Below the pieces are notes generated by a model. That model was not told the origin of the DNA and ran no database searches. It was given only the letters and a program-made list of their open reading frames with translations. 64,000 nucleotides of DNA from Novosphingobium sp. (GTDB lineage: Bacteria > Pseudomonadota > Alphaproteobacteria > Sphingomonadales > Sphingomonadaceae), in NCBI RefSeq assembly GCF_030699305.1, contig NZ_JAUYNB010000004.1, forward strand, positions 1 through 64,000, in the 5' to 3' direction. Position numbers and translations under genes: made by a program. This document shows, piece by piece, positions 25,301-34,858 of this stretch. Numbering within the stretch: position 1 is the stretch's first letter; the number at the start of each line of letters is the position of its first letter.

Positions 25301-27597
25301 CGGCGTTTTCCCTGGTGGCGAATGTTGGCGGGGCGGCCGCGCGGACCGGCCATGTGCTTGCCCTTGTGGCGCAGCGGCAGCGGCTTGCGGCCGCGCGGTT
25401 CGATCGCATCGCTGTCTTCGGGCTCAAACTTCAGCGCGCCGGTGAGCGGGTTGGCCTCGGCCAGCCGCAGGCGCACGATATCACCCATGGCAAAGCGCGT
25501 GCCGGTGCTGTCACCGATCAGCACCTGCGCCTTTTCGTCATAGGAGAACCGTTCGTCCCCCAGCGTTGAAATCGGGACCAGTCCGTCCCCGCCCAGCCCG
25601 ATGATCGTGGCGAACAGACCGAACTTCTGGACACCCGAAATGCGCGTGTCGAACACTTCGCCCACCCGGCTGGCCAGCCAGGCGGCGACATAGCGGTCAA
25701 TCGTTTCGCGCTCAGCCTCCATCGCGCGGCGTTCGGCGGCGCTGATCGCCTCACTCACCCGGCCCAGATCGGCGCGATCGCGGTCGGACAGGCCGGAGGA
25801 TGGCGGCAGATCGGCCTGCGGCGCGGGCTGCTCAAGGTGGAACGCATCGACCAGCGCACGATGGACAAGCAAGTCGGCATAACGCCGGATCGGCGAGGTG
25901 AAGTGCGCATAGCTGCCCAGCGCCAGCCCGAAATGGCCCGCGTTGCGCGGCCCGTAATAAGCCTGGGTCTGGCTGCGCAGCACCGCCTCCATGATCAGCG
26001 CCTTTTCAGATTCGTCCGCAATATCCTTGATGAAGCGATTGAAAATGCTTGGGGTTATGACCTGACCAAGCGCCAGCTTGCGGTCAAACGTGGCAAGGTA
26101 TTCCTTCAGCGTGACCAGCTTTTCCCGGTTCGGGGTTTCGTGGATCCGATAGACCACCGGGGCGACCTTGCTTTCCAGTGCCTTGGCCGCCGCGACGTTC
26201 GCCGCGATCATGAAATCCTCGACCACGCGGTGCGCATCAAGCCGTTCGCGCAGCGCGATCTGGGTGATCTTGCCCTGTTCGTCCAGCACCACGCGGCGTT
26301 CCGGCAGGTCGAGTTCGAGCGGTTCGCGGGCCTTGCGCGCGGTTTCGAGCGCGGCCCATGCCGCCCACAAGTGCGTGAGGTTGTCCGCCGCCTCGCCCGC
26401 ATCGATCCGGCGCTGCGCTTCTTCATAAGCCACGACTTCGGAAATGCGGACGATGGCGCGGGTGAAACGCCATGACGTTACTTGGCCCTGCCCGTCGAAG
26501 GCCAGATGGCAGGCCATCGCCGCCCGGTCCTCGCCCGCGCGGAGCGAGCAGACATCGGCGCTCAGCACTTCGGGCAGCATCGGCACGACCCGGTCGGGGA
26601 AATAGACCGAATTGCCGCGCTTGCGCGCCTCGGCGTCGAGCGCGCTGCCGGGACGGACATAGAAACTGACGTCGGCAATCGCGACCAACGCGCGAAAACC
26701 GCCTGCGCCGTCTGGCTCGGCCCAGATCGCGTCGTCATGGTCGCGCGCGTCGCTGGGGTCGATCGCAACGATGGGCAGGTGCCGCAAATCCTCGCGCCGC
26801 TCTGCGCTGAGCGGCAGCTTGGCGGACAGCTGCGCTTCTTCCAGCACTTCGCCGGAAAAGACGTTGGGGATGCCGTGCTTGTGGATCGCGATCAGGCTGA
26901 ACGCCTTGGGGGCGAGCGGATCGCCCAGGATCGCGGTGACTTTCACGCCCGCGCGCGGGCTGCGGCCGGCGGGTTCCGCCAGCACGAGCTGCCCGGCTTC
27001 CGCCCCGCCGAGATCGGCAATCGGTGCGGCGTGGCGCTCACGCTTGTCGACCGGGGCGAGCCAGCCGTTGCCGGTCCCGTCAATTTCCACCACGCCCATG
27101 ACCTGATCGGCCATGGTCGGCAGGGTCTTGATCGGGAAGGCGATCCACCCGGTTGCGGTTTCCTCGGTCCGCGCGAGCACGCGGTCACCCTTTTTCACGG
27201 CGGCACCGCCGCGCGGTTTCTGTCCGCGCACCCGTTCGATCAGGCGCAGGCGCGGCGGCGGAGTGGCGTCATCGGGTTGCCAGTTGTCAGGCACGGCGAT
27301 CGCCTCACCTTCCTCGATGTCGATCACCCGCAGGACCGTCACCTTGGGCACGCCACCCATGCGGTGAAACGCGGTGCGGTTGCCGTCGATCAGGCCTTCA
27401 TCGGCCATGTCGCGCAGCAGCGCCTTCAGCTGGATCTTTTCCTGCCCTTTCAGGCCAAACGCCTTGGCGATTTCCCGCTTGCCCGCCGGTTCGGCCGAGT
27501 TCGATATGAAATCAAGCACCTGCTGGCGCGAGGGGAGACCCTGGATGAGCTTTCCTTTCGGTGGATTGGGACCCCGTGAGGATTTGGAAATTGCCAC
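25297..27597 (-). CDS. rnr: Ribonuclease R
   Basis: A 3'-5' exoribonuclease of about 766 residues that degrades structured RNA. The RNB catalytic motif is DPSDARDHDDAIW. An N-terminal helix-turn-helix/cold-shock region precedes it, and an S1 domain and a basic tail (GRKPLPLRHKGKHMAGPRG) follow. I chose the GTG at 27597, five bases after the stop of the M28 peptidase gene. The frame continues to 27780 only as low-complexity sequence inside that gene. Its stop overlaps the next gene by four bases. Confidence 0.93.
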   Translation of the reverse strand: MAISKSSRGPNPPKGKLIQGLPSRQQVLDFISNSAEPAGKREIAKAFGLKGQEKIQLKALLRDMADEGLIDGNRTAFHRMGGVPKVTVLRVIDIEEGEAIAVPDNWQPDDATPPPRLRLIERVRGQKPRGGAAVKKGDRVLARTEETATGWIAFPIKTLPTMADQVMGVVEIDGTGNGWLAPVDKRERHAAPIADLGGAEAGQLVLAEPAGRSPRAGVKVTAILGDPLAPKAFSLIAIHKHGIPNVFSGEVLEEAQLSAKLPLSAERREDLRHLPIVAIDPSDARDHDDAIWAEPDGAGGFRALVAIADVSFYVRPGSALDAEARKRGNSVYFPDRVVPMLPEVLSADVCSLRAGEDRAAMACHLAFDGQGQVTSWRFTRAIVRISEVVAYEEAQRRIDAGEAADNLTHLWAAWAALETARKAREPLELDLPERRVVLDEQGKITQIALRERLDAHRVVEDFMIAANVAAAKALESKVAPVVYRIHETPNREKLVTLKEYLATFDRKLALGQVITPSIFNRFIKDIADESEKALIMEAVLRSQTQAYYGPRNAGHFGLALGSYAHFTSPIRRYADLLVHRALVDAFHLEQPAPQADLPPSSGLSDRDRADLGRVSEAISAAERRAMEAERETIDRYVAAWLASRVGEVFDTRISGVQKFGLFATIIGLGGDGLVPISTLGDERFSYDEKAQVLIGDSTGTRFAMGDIVRLRLAEANPLTGALKFEPEDSDAIEPRGRKPLPLRHKGKHMAGPRGRPANIRHQGKRR

Positions 27598-27601
27598 CCG
27601 G

Positions 27602-28933
27602 TCAGCCTGCGCGCGGCACGAACGGGCCGCCGGGGACGGCGGAGGACACCGGGCTTTCGGTGCCGTCGGGCGCGATGGCGCTGACCCCGAACAGCCAGTC
27701 ATCGCCGCGCACGCCGTCGAGCTTGAGCGAGGTCGCGCCCGGATCGTCGATCCGCACCGGGTCGGCCCAGTCGCGCACATCGGTGCGGCGGCGCCAGACG
27801 CGGTAGGCGACTGCTCCGGCCGCGGGCTGCCACTTGACCGTGGTGAAGGTCTGCACGGCGGCTTCGGCCGTGGTGACCGGCGGTAGCGGCGCGCGGGCGA
27901 GCCGATCAGCGACGGCGATGTTCAGCCGGGTGACACGGGCGAGATAGGGAAAGTCCATTTCATCAATCGTGTCGCCATAGACGGTGCCCTGATCGACCCG
28001 CAGATCCTGATGCTGATGGTCGTAATCTTCCACCGCCACCGAGAAGCGGATCGCGGGAACGCCTGCTTCCTGGAAGGGCAACTGGTCCCCGCCCCGGCCC
28101 ATCCGGTCCGCCCGCCAGACCTGACGGACGTTCAGGCCAGTCTGAACAGTGCTGGCGACATCATTGATATAGCGTGAAAGGTTGCGGCTTGGACTGTCAT
28201 TTTCACCGCCGAAGCGGCGGGCCTGCGCGCGCAGCTTGTCATCACCATCGGCGCGCGGGCCTTCGGAAAAGACCCGGACGTTGCCGTCATCGACCAACCC
28301 GTCAGATCCGCGCGAATTGCCGACAATGTCGTTGTTGAGCACGGCCTTGACCGTCCAACCCTGTTCCTTGGCATATTCGGCCAGCAGCCGCCCGCCGAGC
28401 AGGCCCTGCTCTTCGCCTGACAGCGCGGCATAGACCACGGTGGTCGGGAACTTGCGCTGCGACAGCACGCGTGCGGCTTCCAGCACCAGCGCGGTGCCGG
28501 AACCGTCATCGTTCGCGCCGGGGGCGTCAATCGTCGCGTTCATCACGTCGGAGGCGCGGCTGTCGATATGGGCCTGGATGATCACGACCTCGCTGGGCCG
28601 CTCGGTCCCGCGCTGGATCGCAACGACGTTGACCAGCCGGGTCGGCACCGGCACGCGCTCTGCGGTGACCATGCGTTCAGGCAGGACGATTTCGAGGCAA
28701 TTGCCACACGTCTTCGACGTCTTGCGAAATTCTGCCTCGGCCCAGCGCCGCGCGGCGCCAATCCCGCGCTTGGGATCGTCCTGCACCGACATCGTGTGAC
28801 GGGTACCGAACGACACCAGCCGTTCCACATCGGCACGCAGCCGGGCCTCGGATACGTCCGGGTCAGCCGCCACCAGCGGACTGGCCAATGACAGTGCCAG
28901 CAGCGCTGCAAACCTAGTACGAACGCGCGACAT
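27602..28933 (-). CDS. Secreted M28-family metallopeptidase
   Basis: The 443-residue product has a signal peptide ending SPLVAAD. Its M28 aminopeptidase domain carries the two-zinc ligands and catalytic Glu in IIQAHIDSR, GANDDGSGTAL, SGEEQGLLGG and NNDIVGN. A late His-rich stretch (VEDYDHQHQDLR) supplies the last ligand. The C-terminal 90 residues resemble a fibronectin-III-like module. It should cleave N-terminal residues from peptides in the periplasm or outside the cell. The start lies 20 bases inside the end of proS. Confidence 0.9.
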   Translation of the reverse strand: MSRVRTRFAALLALSLASPLVAADPDVSEARLRADVERLVSFGTRHTMSVQDDPKRGIGAARRWAEAEFRKTSKTCGNCLEIVLPERMVTAERVPVPTRLVNVVAIQRGTERPSEVVIIQAHIDSRASDVMNATIDAPGANDDGSGTALVLEAARVLSQRKFPTTVVYAALSGEEQGLLGGRLLAEYAKEQGWTVKAVLNNDIVGNSRGSDGLVDDGNVRVFSEGPRADGDDKLRAQARRFGGENDSPSRNLSRYINDVASTVQTGLNVRQVWRADRMGRGGDQLPFQEAGVPAIRFSVAVEDYDHQHQDLRVDQGTVYGDTIDEMDFPYLARVTRLNIAVADRLARAPLPPVTTAEAAVQTFTTVKWQPAAGAVAYRVWRRRTDVRDWADPVRIDDPGATSLKLDGVRGDDWLFGVSAIAPDGTESPVSSAVPGGPFVPRAG

Positions 28934-30461
28934 AGATCGTCTCCACGACAGGATCGCCCGTGAACGGGCAGGTGCCGGAAACCGGCGTTCCGGTCATCGG
29001 GGTGTTGCGGATGGTCAGCTTCATGGTCTTGAGCTTGTCCACCACGGCGTCCAGCGCCGCGCCGGTCGGACGCGCCCAGCCCAGTTCCACCCAGCCCGGA
29101 TAGCGCGTGTCCTCAGCAAAGAAGGCTTCCAGCCCGGCCAGGTCGGTCACGCCGCGATGGATCTGCGCATCGCGCCGCGCGGTGGCTTCGGCGTGGAGCG
29201 AAGACTGGACCGATTCCAGCTCACCCACGGCGGCCGCCAGGAACTCCTCACGCGATTGGGCGACGAAGTTGACCTTGCCGTCCTCGCGCCACAGCCGGTC
29301 GCGGCGCACCACGGAAACCTGCCCGCCAGCCGCATCGCGACCGCCGATTTCGAGGATCAGCGGCACGCCCTTTTTCACCCAGCCCCAGCGCTTTTGCGTG
29401 GCCTTGCCCGCGCGCTTGTCGAGCAGCACGCGGACCGGTTCGCCCAGCGCCCACTGGCTGGCGAGGGCTGCGCGCAGTTCCTCGCAATAGGCGAGCAGCG
29501 CGGCGTCGCCATCGTCTTCGCGCAGCATCGGCAGGATCACGATCTGCTGCGGGGCGATCCGCGGCGGCACGCGCAGGCCGTCGTCATCCCCGTGGGTCAT
29601 GATCACGCCGCCGATCAGCCGGGTCGAAACGCCCCAGCTGGTGGTGTGGCACAGCTGCTGGCCGCCTTCCTTGTCCTGATAGCGGATGCCCGCCGCTTCG
29701 GCGAAACCGGTGCCAAGGTAGTGCGAGGTGCCGGCCTGAAGCGCCTTGCCATCCTGCATCATCGCTTCGATCGAATAGGTTGCAACTGCGCCGGGGAAGC
29801 GTTCGTTCTCAGGCTTTTCACCCGCGATCACCGGCATCGCCAGATCGTCTTCCGAGTGCGACCGATACATTTCCAGCGCGCGCAGCGTTTCCGCCATCGC
29901 GTCGGCGCGGTCGGCATGGGCGGTGTGGCCTTCCTGCCAGAGGAATTCGCTGGTCCGCAGGAACATCCGCGTGCGCATTTCCCAGCGCACCACGTTGGCC
30001 CACTGGTTGGTCAGCAGCGGCAGATCGCGCCACGACTGGATCCAGCGGCTCATCGCCTGACCTATCACCGTTTCCGAGGTGGGCCGCACGATCAGCGGCT
30101 CTTCCAGCTTGGCTTCGGGATCGGGGATCAGCCCGCCCTTGCCGTCCTGGATCAGGCGGTGATGGGTGACGACCGCCATTTCCTTGGCAAAGCCGTCAAC
30201 GTGCTCGGCTTCCTTGGCGAAGTAGGAAAGCGGGATGAACAGCGGGAAATAGCAGTTCTGCACCCCGGCCGCCTTGATCCGGGTGTCCATCAGATGCTGG
30301 ATTCGTTCCCAGATGCCATAGCCCCATGGCTTGATCACCATGCAGCCGCGCACGCCCGATTCCTCGGCCATTTCGGCTTCCGAGATGACTTCCTGATACC
30401 AGGCGGCGAAATCGGCTTCGCGGGTGACGGACAGGGCGTGGCGTATTTTGGCTTGAGTCAT
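28914..30461 (-). CDS. proS: Prolyl-tRNA synthetase, archaeal/eukaryotic type
   Basis: Class II synthetase of 515 residues. The start is set at the ATG at 30461 (MTQAKIRHALSVTREADFAA); the frame to 30497 adds a leader with no support. Motifs KPWGYGIWERIQ, RPTSETVIG, RTSEFLWQEGHTAH and the C-terminal ending ETIYVARSY match the archaeal/eukaryotic-type ProRS. The long bacterial form has an editing insert, and the short alphaproteobacterial form is different again. The C-terminal zinc-binding region of this type normally has four Cys. Only one (SGTCPFTG) remains here. Confidence 0.94.
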   Translation of the reverse strand: MTQAKIRHALSVTREADFAAWYQEVISEAEMAEESGVRGCMVIKPWGYGIWERIQHLMDTRIKAAGVQNCYFPLFIPLSYFAKEAEHVDGFAKEMAVVTHHRLIQDGKGGLIPDPEAKLEEPLIVRPTSETVIGQAMSRWIQSWRDLPLLTNQWANVVRWEMRTRMFLRTSEFLWQEGHTAHADRADAMAETLRALEMYRSHSEDDLAMPVIAGEKPENERFPGAVATYSIEAMMQDGKALQAGTSHYLGTGFAEAAGIRYQDKEGGQQLCHTTSWGVSTRLIGGVIMTHGDDDGLRVPPRIAPQQIVILPMLREDDGDAALLAYCEELRAALASQWALGEPVRVLLDKRAGKATQKRWGWVKKGVPLILEIGGRDAAGGQVSVVRRDRLWREDGKVNFVAQSREEFLAAAVGELESVQSSLHAEATARRDAQIHRGVTDLAGLEAFFAEDTRYPGWVELGWARPTGAALDAVVDKLKTMKLTIRNTPMTGTPVSGTCPFTGDPVVETIYVARSY

Positions 30462-30526
30462 GTTCGCGCTGTTAGCGGCACATGACGACAGGTTCAAACG
30501 CTATGGGACGGCCCTGCCCGGTTTGA

Positions 30527-31078
30527 TCACTTCCCCAGCTTGTCGAGCTGCTTTTGCATTTCCGCCATTTGCGCGCGCAGGGCGGCGATTTCGCTGTCCT
30601 GTTCCTGATCGCGGGTGACGGGTTTGGTTTCACCCAGACCGGGCATGAACGCCGTTGCCGCAGCCTTGAACATCGCGATGTTCTGCTGGGCGAGTTTGGC
30701 CAGCGGGTTGTTGCCCAGGCTGTCCTCGAACGCCTGGCGCAGCTTGGCCTGATTCGAGCTGAAGTTTTCCATCGATGCTTCAAGATAATGCGGGACCAGT
30801 CCCTGCATTGAATTGCCATACATCGAAATCAGCTGGCGCAAGAAATTGACCGGGAGCATCTGCTCACCACCAGTGCTTTCTTCGTCCATGATGATCTGGG
30901 TTAGGATCTGATGGGTAATATCAGTGCCGCTTTTCGCATCGAGCACTTTGAAGTCGATCCCTTCACGGGTCATCTTCGCCAGATGATCGAGCGTGATATA
31001 GCTGGATGACTGGGTATTATACAGCCGCCGGTTGGCGTATTTCTTGATGACGACCGTATCGCCCTTGCCCTCGCTCAT
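30527..31078 (-). CDS. phaR: Polyhydroxyalkanoate synthesis regulator PhaR
   Basis: A 183-residue regulator beginning MSEGKGDTVVIKKYANRRLY. The block IKKYANRRLYNTQSSSYITL is the signature of the PHB/PHA accumulation regulator DNA-binding domain. A second conserved block follows (QILTQIIMDEESTGGEQMLP). The C-terminus is a short coiled coil (SEIAALRAQMAEMQKQLDKL). PhaR represses phasin and related genes until PHA granules titrate it. No pha biosynthesis gene is present nearby. The start at 31078 is chosen over the longer frame, which adds an unlikely leader. Confidence 0.92.
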   Translation of the reverse strand: MSEGKGDTVVIKKYANRRLYNTQSSSYITLDHLAKMTREGIDFKVLDAKSGTDITHQILTQIIMDEESTGGEQMLPVNFLRQLISMYGNSMQGLVPHYLEASMENFSSNQAKLRQAFEDSLGNNPLAKLAQQNIAMFKAAATAFMPGLGETKPVTRDQEQDSEIAALRAQMAEMQKQLDKLGK

Positions 31079-31153
31079 GCCGTGTCCCCTGCTCTCTGCT
31101 GCAATGTTAGCACTTGCAGCAACGGCAACGCAACATAAGCTTTGCACCGCAAC

Positions 31154-32203
31154 TCAGCGGGCAAACCGGCGCCCCAGCAGGGTCAGCAGTTCATACTGCG
31201 AAAGCCCGCTGCGCTGCGCGGCTTGCGGCAGATCATAGTCGATCTCCAGCCAGTCGCCTTCGCGCAGGTCCGGGGCGCGGGTCAGGTCCACGACCGTCAT
31301 GTCCATCGACACCCGGCCCAGCACGGGCAGCGCCCGTTCCCCGCTGCGCAGCACCCCCTTGTCCGACCAGCAGCGCAGATAGCCATCGGCATAACCGACG
31401 CTGACCACGCCCACCCGCATCGCGGCGGCGGCGGTGAAGGTGGCGTTGTAGCCCACGCTGTCCCCGGGCTGCAATTCACGCACCTGCATGATTGCGGCCT
31501 GCGGGCGAACCACTTGCCGGATGTGCCCGGCCAGCGCAGCGCAGGGCACCCCGCCATAGAGCGCCAGGCCGGGGCGCGTCAGATCGCCGTGATAGTCCTG
31601 GCCCAGCGCAATCCCGGCGCTGTTGGCCAGCGCCGCGCGGCGGTGCGGGATCAGCGCGCGCGCGGCCTGCCAGCGCTCCCGTTGCAGCCGGTTAAGCGGG
31701 TTGTCCGGTTCCTCTGCCGCGGCAAGGTGTGAATGGAGCACATCGACCGTCAGACCGGCGATCACCGGATCGTCCAGTTCGCTCAGGCTGACGCCCAGCC
31801 GGTTGATCCCGGTATCGACCATCAGGTCGCACACCCCGCCCCCGCCCGCGCGCCACAGCTGCGCCTGCTGGATGGAGTTGATTACCGGCCGAACCCCGGC
31901 CGCGCGGGCATAGGCCGAATCGGCGGGGGTGAGCGGTCCGTGCAGCACGGCGATCCGGGCGGCGGGAACGTGCGCGGCCAGCGCGGCCACTTCCCCCCAG
32001 TGCGCGACGAAAAAATCGCTGCAACCCGCAGCCTGCAACACCGGCGCAACCTGCGCCGCGCCCACGCCATAGCCATCCGCCTTGACCGCCGCCCCGGCAC
32101 GCGCCGCCCCGGAGCGCCGGTCCAGTGCCCGCCAGTTGGCGGTCAGCGCGGCGGTATCGATCGTCAGCCGCAGCGGGGACGCCGGAGCGTCAGGCCCGGT
32201 CAT
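31154..32203 (-). CDS. alr: Alanine racemase
   Basis: A PLP-dependent racemase of 349 residues, slightly short for the family, that makes D-Ala for peptidoglycan. The PLP Lys lies in AAVKADGYGVG near residue 40. The second-domain active-site Tyr is in the GDSVGYNATF region, and the C-terminal barrel-closing block is GRVSMDMTVVDLT. The start overlaps the stop of the MHS transporter gene by four bases, so both are probably on one transcript. Confidence 0.95.
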   Translation of the reverse strand: MTGPDAPASPLRLTIDTAALTANWRALDRRSGAARAGAAVKADGYGVGAAQVAPVLQAAGCSDFFVAHWGEVAALAAHVPAARIAVLHGPLTPADSAYARAAGVRPVINSIQQAQLWRAGGGGVCDLMVDTGINRLGVSLSELDDPVIAGLTVDVLHSHLAAAEEPDNPLNRLQRERWQAARALIPHRRAALANSAGIALGQDYHGDLTRPGLALYGGVPCAALAGHIRQVVRPQAAIMQVRELQPGDSVGYNATFTAAAAMRVGVVSVGYADGYLRCWSDKGVLRSGERALPVLGRVSMDMTVVDLTRAPDLREGDWLEIDYDLPQAAQRSGLSQYELLTLLGRRFAR

Positions 32204-33822
32204 TTGCCGGGATCATCGGCATAGTCGCGCGGCAAGCCGCCTTTCAGGCCCCACATCGCGACCAGCAGCGCCATCAGCACGACCACCCACGTATACCACA
32301 ACCCGGCATAGGGATCGCCGGTCCGCGCGACGATATAGCTGGCAATGAACGGCAGGAACCCGCCGAAATAGCCGGTGCCAATGTGATAGGGGATCGACAT
32401 CGAGCTATAGCGCACGCGCGGCGGGAACATTTCCGCCAGCAGCGCGGCCACGGGGCCATAGGTCGCCGCCGACAGCGCCATCAGCACCAGCAGCGCCGCC
32501 ACGATCAGCGCCGACTGCGTGAGCGACGGCTTGTGCTTTTCAAAGTTGAACACGGTGCTGCCGACCAGTTCCTCGATCTGCGCCTTGCGGATCTTGGCGT
32601 CGGTCCAGTCGAGGTTGCCCAGCGGATAGGCCTTGCCCTCAGCCGTCACGAGTTCAAGCGCCGCGCCCTGTTCCAGCGTATAGGTCACGCCCGCCCCGGC
32701 GAAATCGCCCATCAGCTTGCCGCAGCTGGATTCCTGCACCGTGGCGAACGGGTTATAATCGCAGGCCGGGCCGCGCAGGGTCCATTCGATCGCCGCGCTC
32801 TGCGCCGGGTTCTTGGCCACTGCCCCCATGAACCAATAGGTCGGGAACAGCAGCGCCAGCGTCAGCGCATAGCCAACCACAATCGGCAGCTTGCGGCCGA
32901 TCCGGTCCGACAGGTGCCCGAAATAGAGGTAGAACCCCATGCCGATCAGCGCCGAAATGCCGACGATGATTTCCGCCGTCGTATCCTCGACATGCATGGC
33001 CGATTTCAGGAACGACAGCCCGCTGAACATCGCGGTATACCAGATCACCGTCAGGCCCGCGGCGATCCCGAACAGGGCGATGGCGATGCGCTTCTTGTTG
33101 CCCGGATAAGTGAAGCTCTCGACAAACGGGTTGCCCGCGATCTCGCCCTCTTCCTTCATTGCCTGGAACACCGGGCTTTCCGACAGCTTGAAGCGCATCC
33201 ACAGCGAGATCGCCAGCAGCGCGATGCTCAGCAGGAACGGCACGCGCCAGCCCCAGTCGTTCCAGGTTTCCGGGCTCATCACGGCCTTGCAGCCCAGCAC
33301 CACGATCAGGCTCAGCACGAACCCGCCGACCACGCTGGCCTGGATATAACTGGTGAAATAGCCGCGCTTTTCAAACGGTGAATGCTCGGCAACATAGATC
33401 GCCGCGCCGCCATATTCGCCGCCCAGCGCCAGCCCTTGCAGAATCCGCAGGACGATGATGATCGCCGGGGCCCAGTAACCGATGGTGTCAGCCGATGGGA
33501 CCAGCCCGACCCCCGCAGTGGCAATCCCCATCAGGGTCACCGTGACCAGAAAGGTATACTTGCGCCCCAGCTTGTCGCCCAGATAGCCGAACAGCACTGC
33601 ACCCAGCGGACGGAAGCCGAACCCGACCGCGAAGACCAGCCAGAACAGCAGCATTTCCAGTGTGGCGTTGCCGGTCGGGAAAAACGTCTTCGACAGGATC
33701 ACGCCCAGCGTGCCGTAGATGAAGAAATCATACCATTCGAACACGGTCCCCATCGACGATGCGGTGATGACCAGCCGCATGTCCGATGCGGTTGGTTCGA
33801 CGTGCTGCGCCGGTTCGGCCAT
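32200..33822 (-). CDS. MHS-family MFS transporter
   Basis: A 540-residue major facilitator with about 12 transmembrane helices. The metabolite:H+ symporter (MHS) signatures include ASSMGTVFEWYDFFIYG at the N-terminus, GYLGDKLGRKYTF in loop 2-3 and RILQGLALGGEYGGAAIYVAE in helix 4. Unlike most 430-residue members it has a soluble insert of roughly 90 residues (about 345-435). This carries two Cys and many charged residues and probably faces the periplasm. Substrates of this group are usually organic acids or betaines; none can be assigned here. Confidence 0.88.
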   Translation of the reverse strand: MAEPAQHVEPTASDMRLVITASSMGTVFEWYDFFIYGTLGVILSKTFFPTGNATLEMLLFWLVFAVGFGFRPLGAVLFGYLGDKLGRKYTFLVTVTLMGIATAGVGLVPSADTIGYWAPAIIIVLRILQGLALGGEYGGAAIYVAEHSPFEKRGYFTSYIQASVVGGFVLSLIVVLGCKAVMSPETWNDWGWRVPFLLSIALLAISLWMRFKLSESPVFQAMKEEGEIAGNPFVESFTYPGNKKRIAIALFGIAAGLTVIWYTAMFSGLSFLKSAMHVEDTTAEIIVGISALIGMGFYLYFGHLSDRIGRKLPIVVGYALTLALLFPTYWFMGAVAKNPAQSAAIEWTLRGPACDYNPFATVQESSCGKLMGDFAGAGVTYTLEQGAALELVTAEGKAYPLGNLDWTDAKIRKAQIEELVGSTVFNFEKHKPSLTQSALIVAALLVLMALSAATYGPVAALLAEMFPPRVRYSSMSIPYHIGTGYFGGFLPFIASYIVARTGDPYAGLWYTWVVVLMALLVAMWGLKGGLPRDYADDPGK

Positions 33823-33868
33823 GAAAATCCCCCGATTGGTTCAGTTTGTGCCTGCTCTAGCGAGGGTT

Positions 33869-34291
33869 TCAGGCCGTGGGAAGCGCCTCAAGCGCGGCGC
33901 GCCACGGCAGCAGCATCGCGCCGTGCCGGCCGGGAAAATCGCGCGCGGGAGCAATTGCGGCCAGTCCCGGCCAATCAGGCAGCGCGCCACTTGCGACAAG
34001 CCAGCGTTCCAGCGCAGCCAGCGCGGCGGCGACGCCCACCCGGTCGGCACCGGGGGCGGCAGCGGCAAAGATCGCGGCAGCGGCCTGACCGATCGCGCAG
34101 GCCTGCGCCTTGATCCCGATCCGCGCGATCTGTCCGGCGGGATCAAGGTCCAGCCCGACCGTCAGCGTGCTGCCGCAGGCGGGGGAGCGCGCGCTGCCGG
34201 TCAGCGGCAGGTCAGCGGTCAGTGGCCAATTGGCCAGACTGGTCGCCAGCGCCAGCACTTCGCCGGAATAGAGCCGCGCGGCAGAGGCCAT
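33869..34291 (-). CDS. NifU/IscU-like iron-sulfur scaffold-type protein
   Basis: The 140-residue protein follows the NifU N-terminal fold. It has Cys in ARSPACGSTLTV and AQACAIGQA and the C-terminal block RDFPGRHGAMLLPW. True IscU/SufU scaffolds have a third Cys where this sequence has Ala (HGA). A regular three-Cys cluster site is therefore not complete, and the protein may bind a cluster differently or act as a helper. It follows cvpA by two bases in the same direction, so the two are co-expressed. Confidence 0.75.
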   Translation of the reverse strand: MASAARLYSGEVLALATSLANWPLTADLPLTGSARSPACGSTLTVGLDLDPAGQIARIGIKAQACAIGQAAAAIFAAAAPGADRVGVAAALAALERWLVASGALPDWPGLAAIAPARDFPGRHGAMLLPWRAALEALPTA

Positions 34292-34293
34292 GC

Positions 34294-34848
34294 TCAGTCC
34301 CGCTTGGCCGAACGGGCTTCATCTTCTTTCAGCAACCGGGCCTCTTCCTCAGCCGCAGCCCTGCGGCGTTCGGCGATCATCTGGACCAGTTCCGAACTCG
34401 CCGCGTTGACGAACGGATAGCTGCGCGACAGCTTGATCCAGTCCGGCCGGCCGCCCGGTCCCCAGACGGTGTCATAGCCCAGCACCAGCACCGAAAAGCC
34501 GATGACGGTGATCAACGCCCCCTTGATCGCGCCAAACCCGAACCCGATCAGCCGGTCAATCGGACCAAGCACCGAATTGCGGCTGGCCTCTCCCATCTGG
34601 GCGGCGAGCAGCTTGAAAATCGCGAACGGGACCAGCAGCAGCAAGGCAAAGGCCAGCACCGCCGCGCCGGATTCGGTCCCGATATGCGGCACCAGCCCCT
34701 CGGTCAGCGGGGTGTGAAGGTTGTGGATCGCCACCATCGACACGACCCATGCCGACAGCGCCAGCACTTCCTGCACGAACCCGCGCAGGAAGCCGGTGAT
34801 TGCACCCATCCCGATCAGGACCAGCACGGCAATGTCAAAACCCGTCAT
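34294..34848 (-). CDS. cvpA: CvpA family inner-membrane protein
   Basis: A 184-residue membrane protein beginning MTGFDIAVLVLIGMGAITGF, with four predicted helices and the CvpA block GFVQEVLALSAWVVSMVAI. CvpA proteins affect envelope homeostasis and, in some species, colicin V export. The C-terminus is a charged helical tail (RRRAAAEEEARLLKEDEARS). I set the start at 34848; the longer frame to 35280 lies inside radA. radA ends 10 bases upstream. Confidence 0.88.
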   Translation of the reverse strand: MTGFDIAVLVLIGMGAITGFLRGFVQEVLALSAWVVSMVAIHNLHTPLTEGLVPHIGTESGAAVLAFALLLLVPFAIFKLLAAQMGEASRNSVLGPIDRLIGFGFGAIKGALITVIGFSVLVLGYDTVWGPGGRPDWIKLSRSYPFVNAASSELVQMIAERRRAAAEEEARLLKEDEARSAKRD

Positions 34849-34858
34849 GCTCCCGGAT

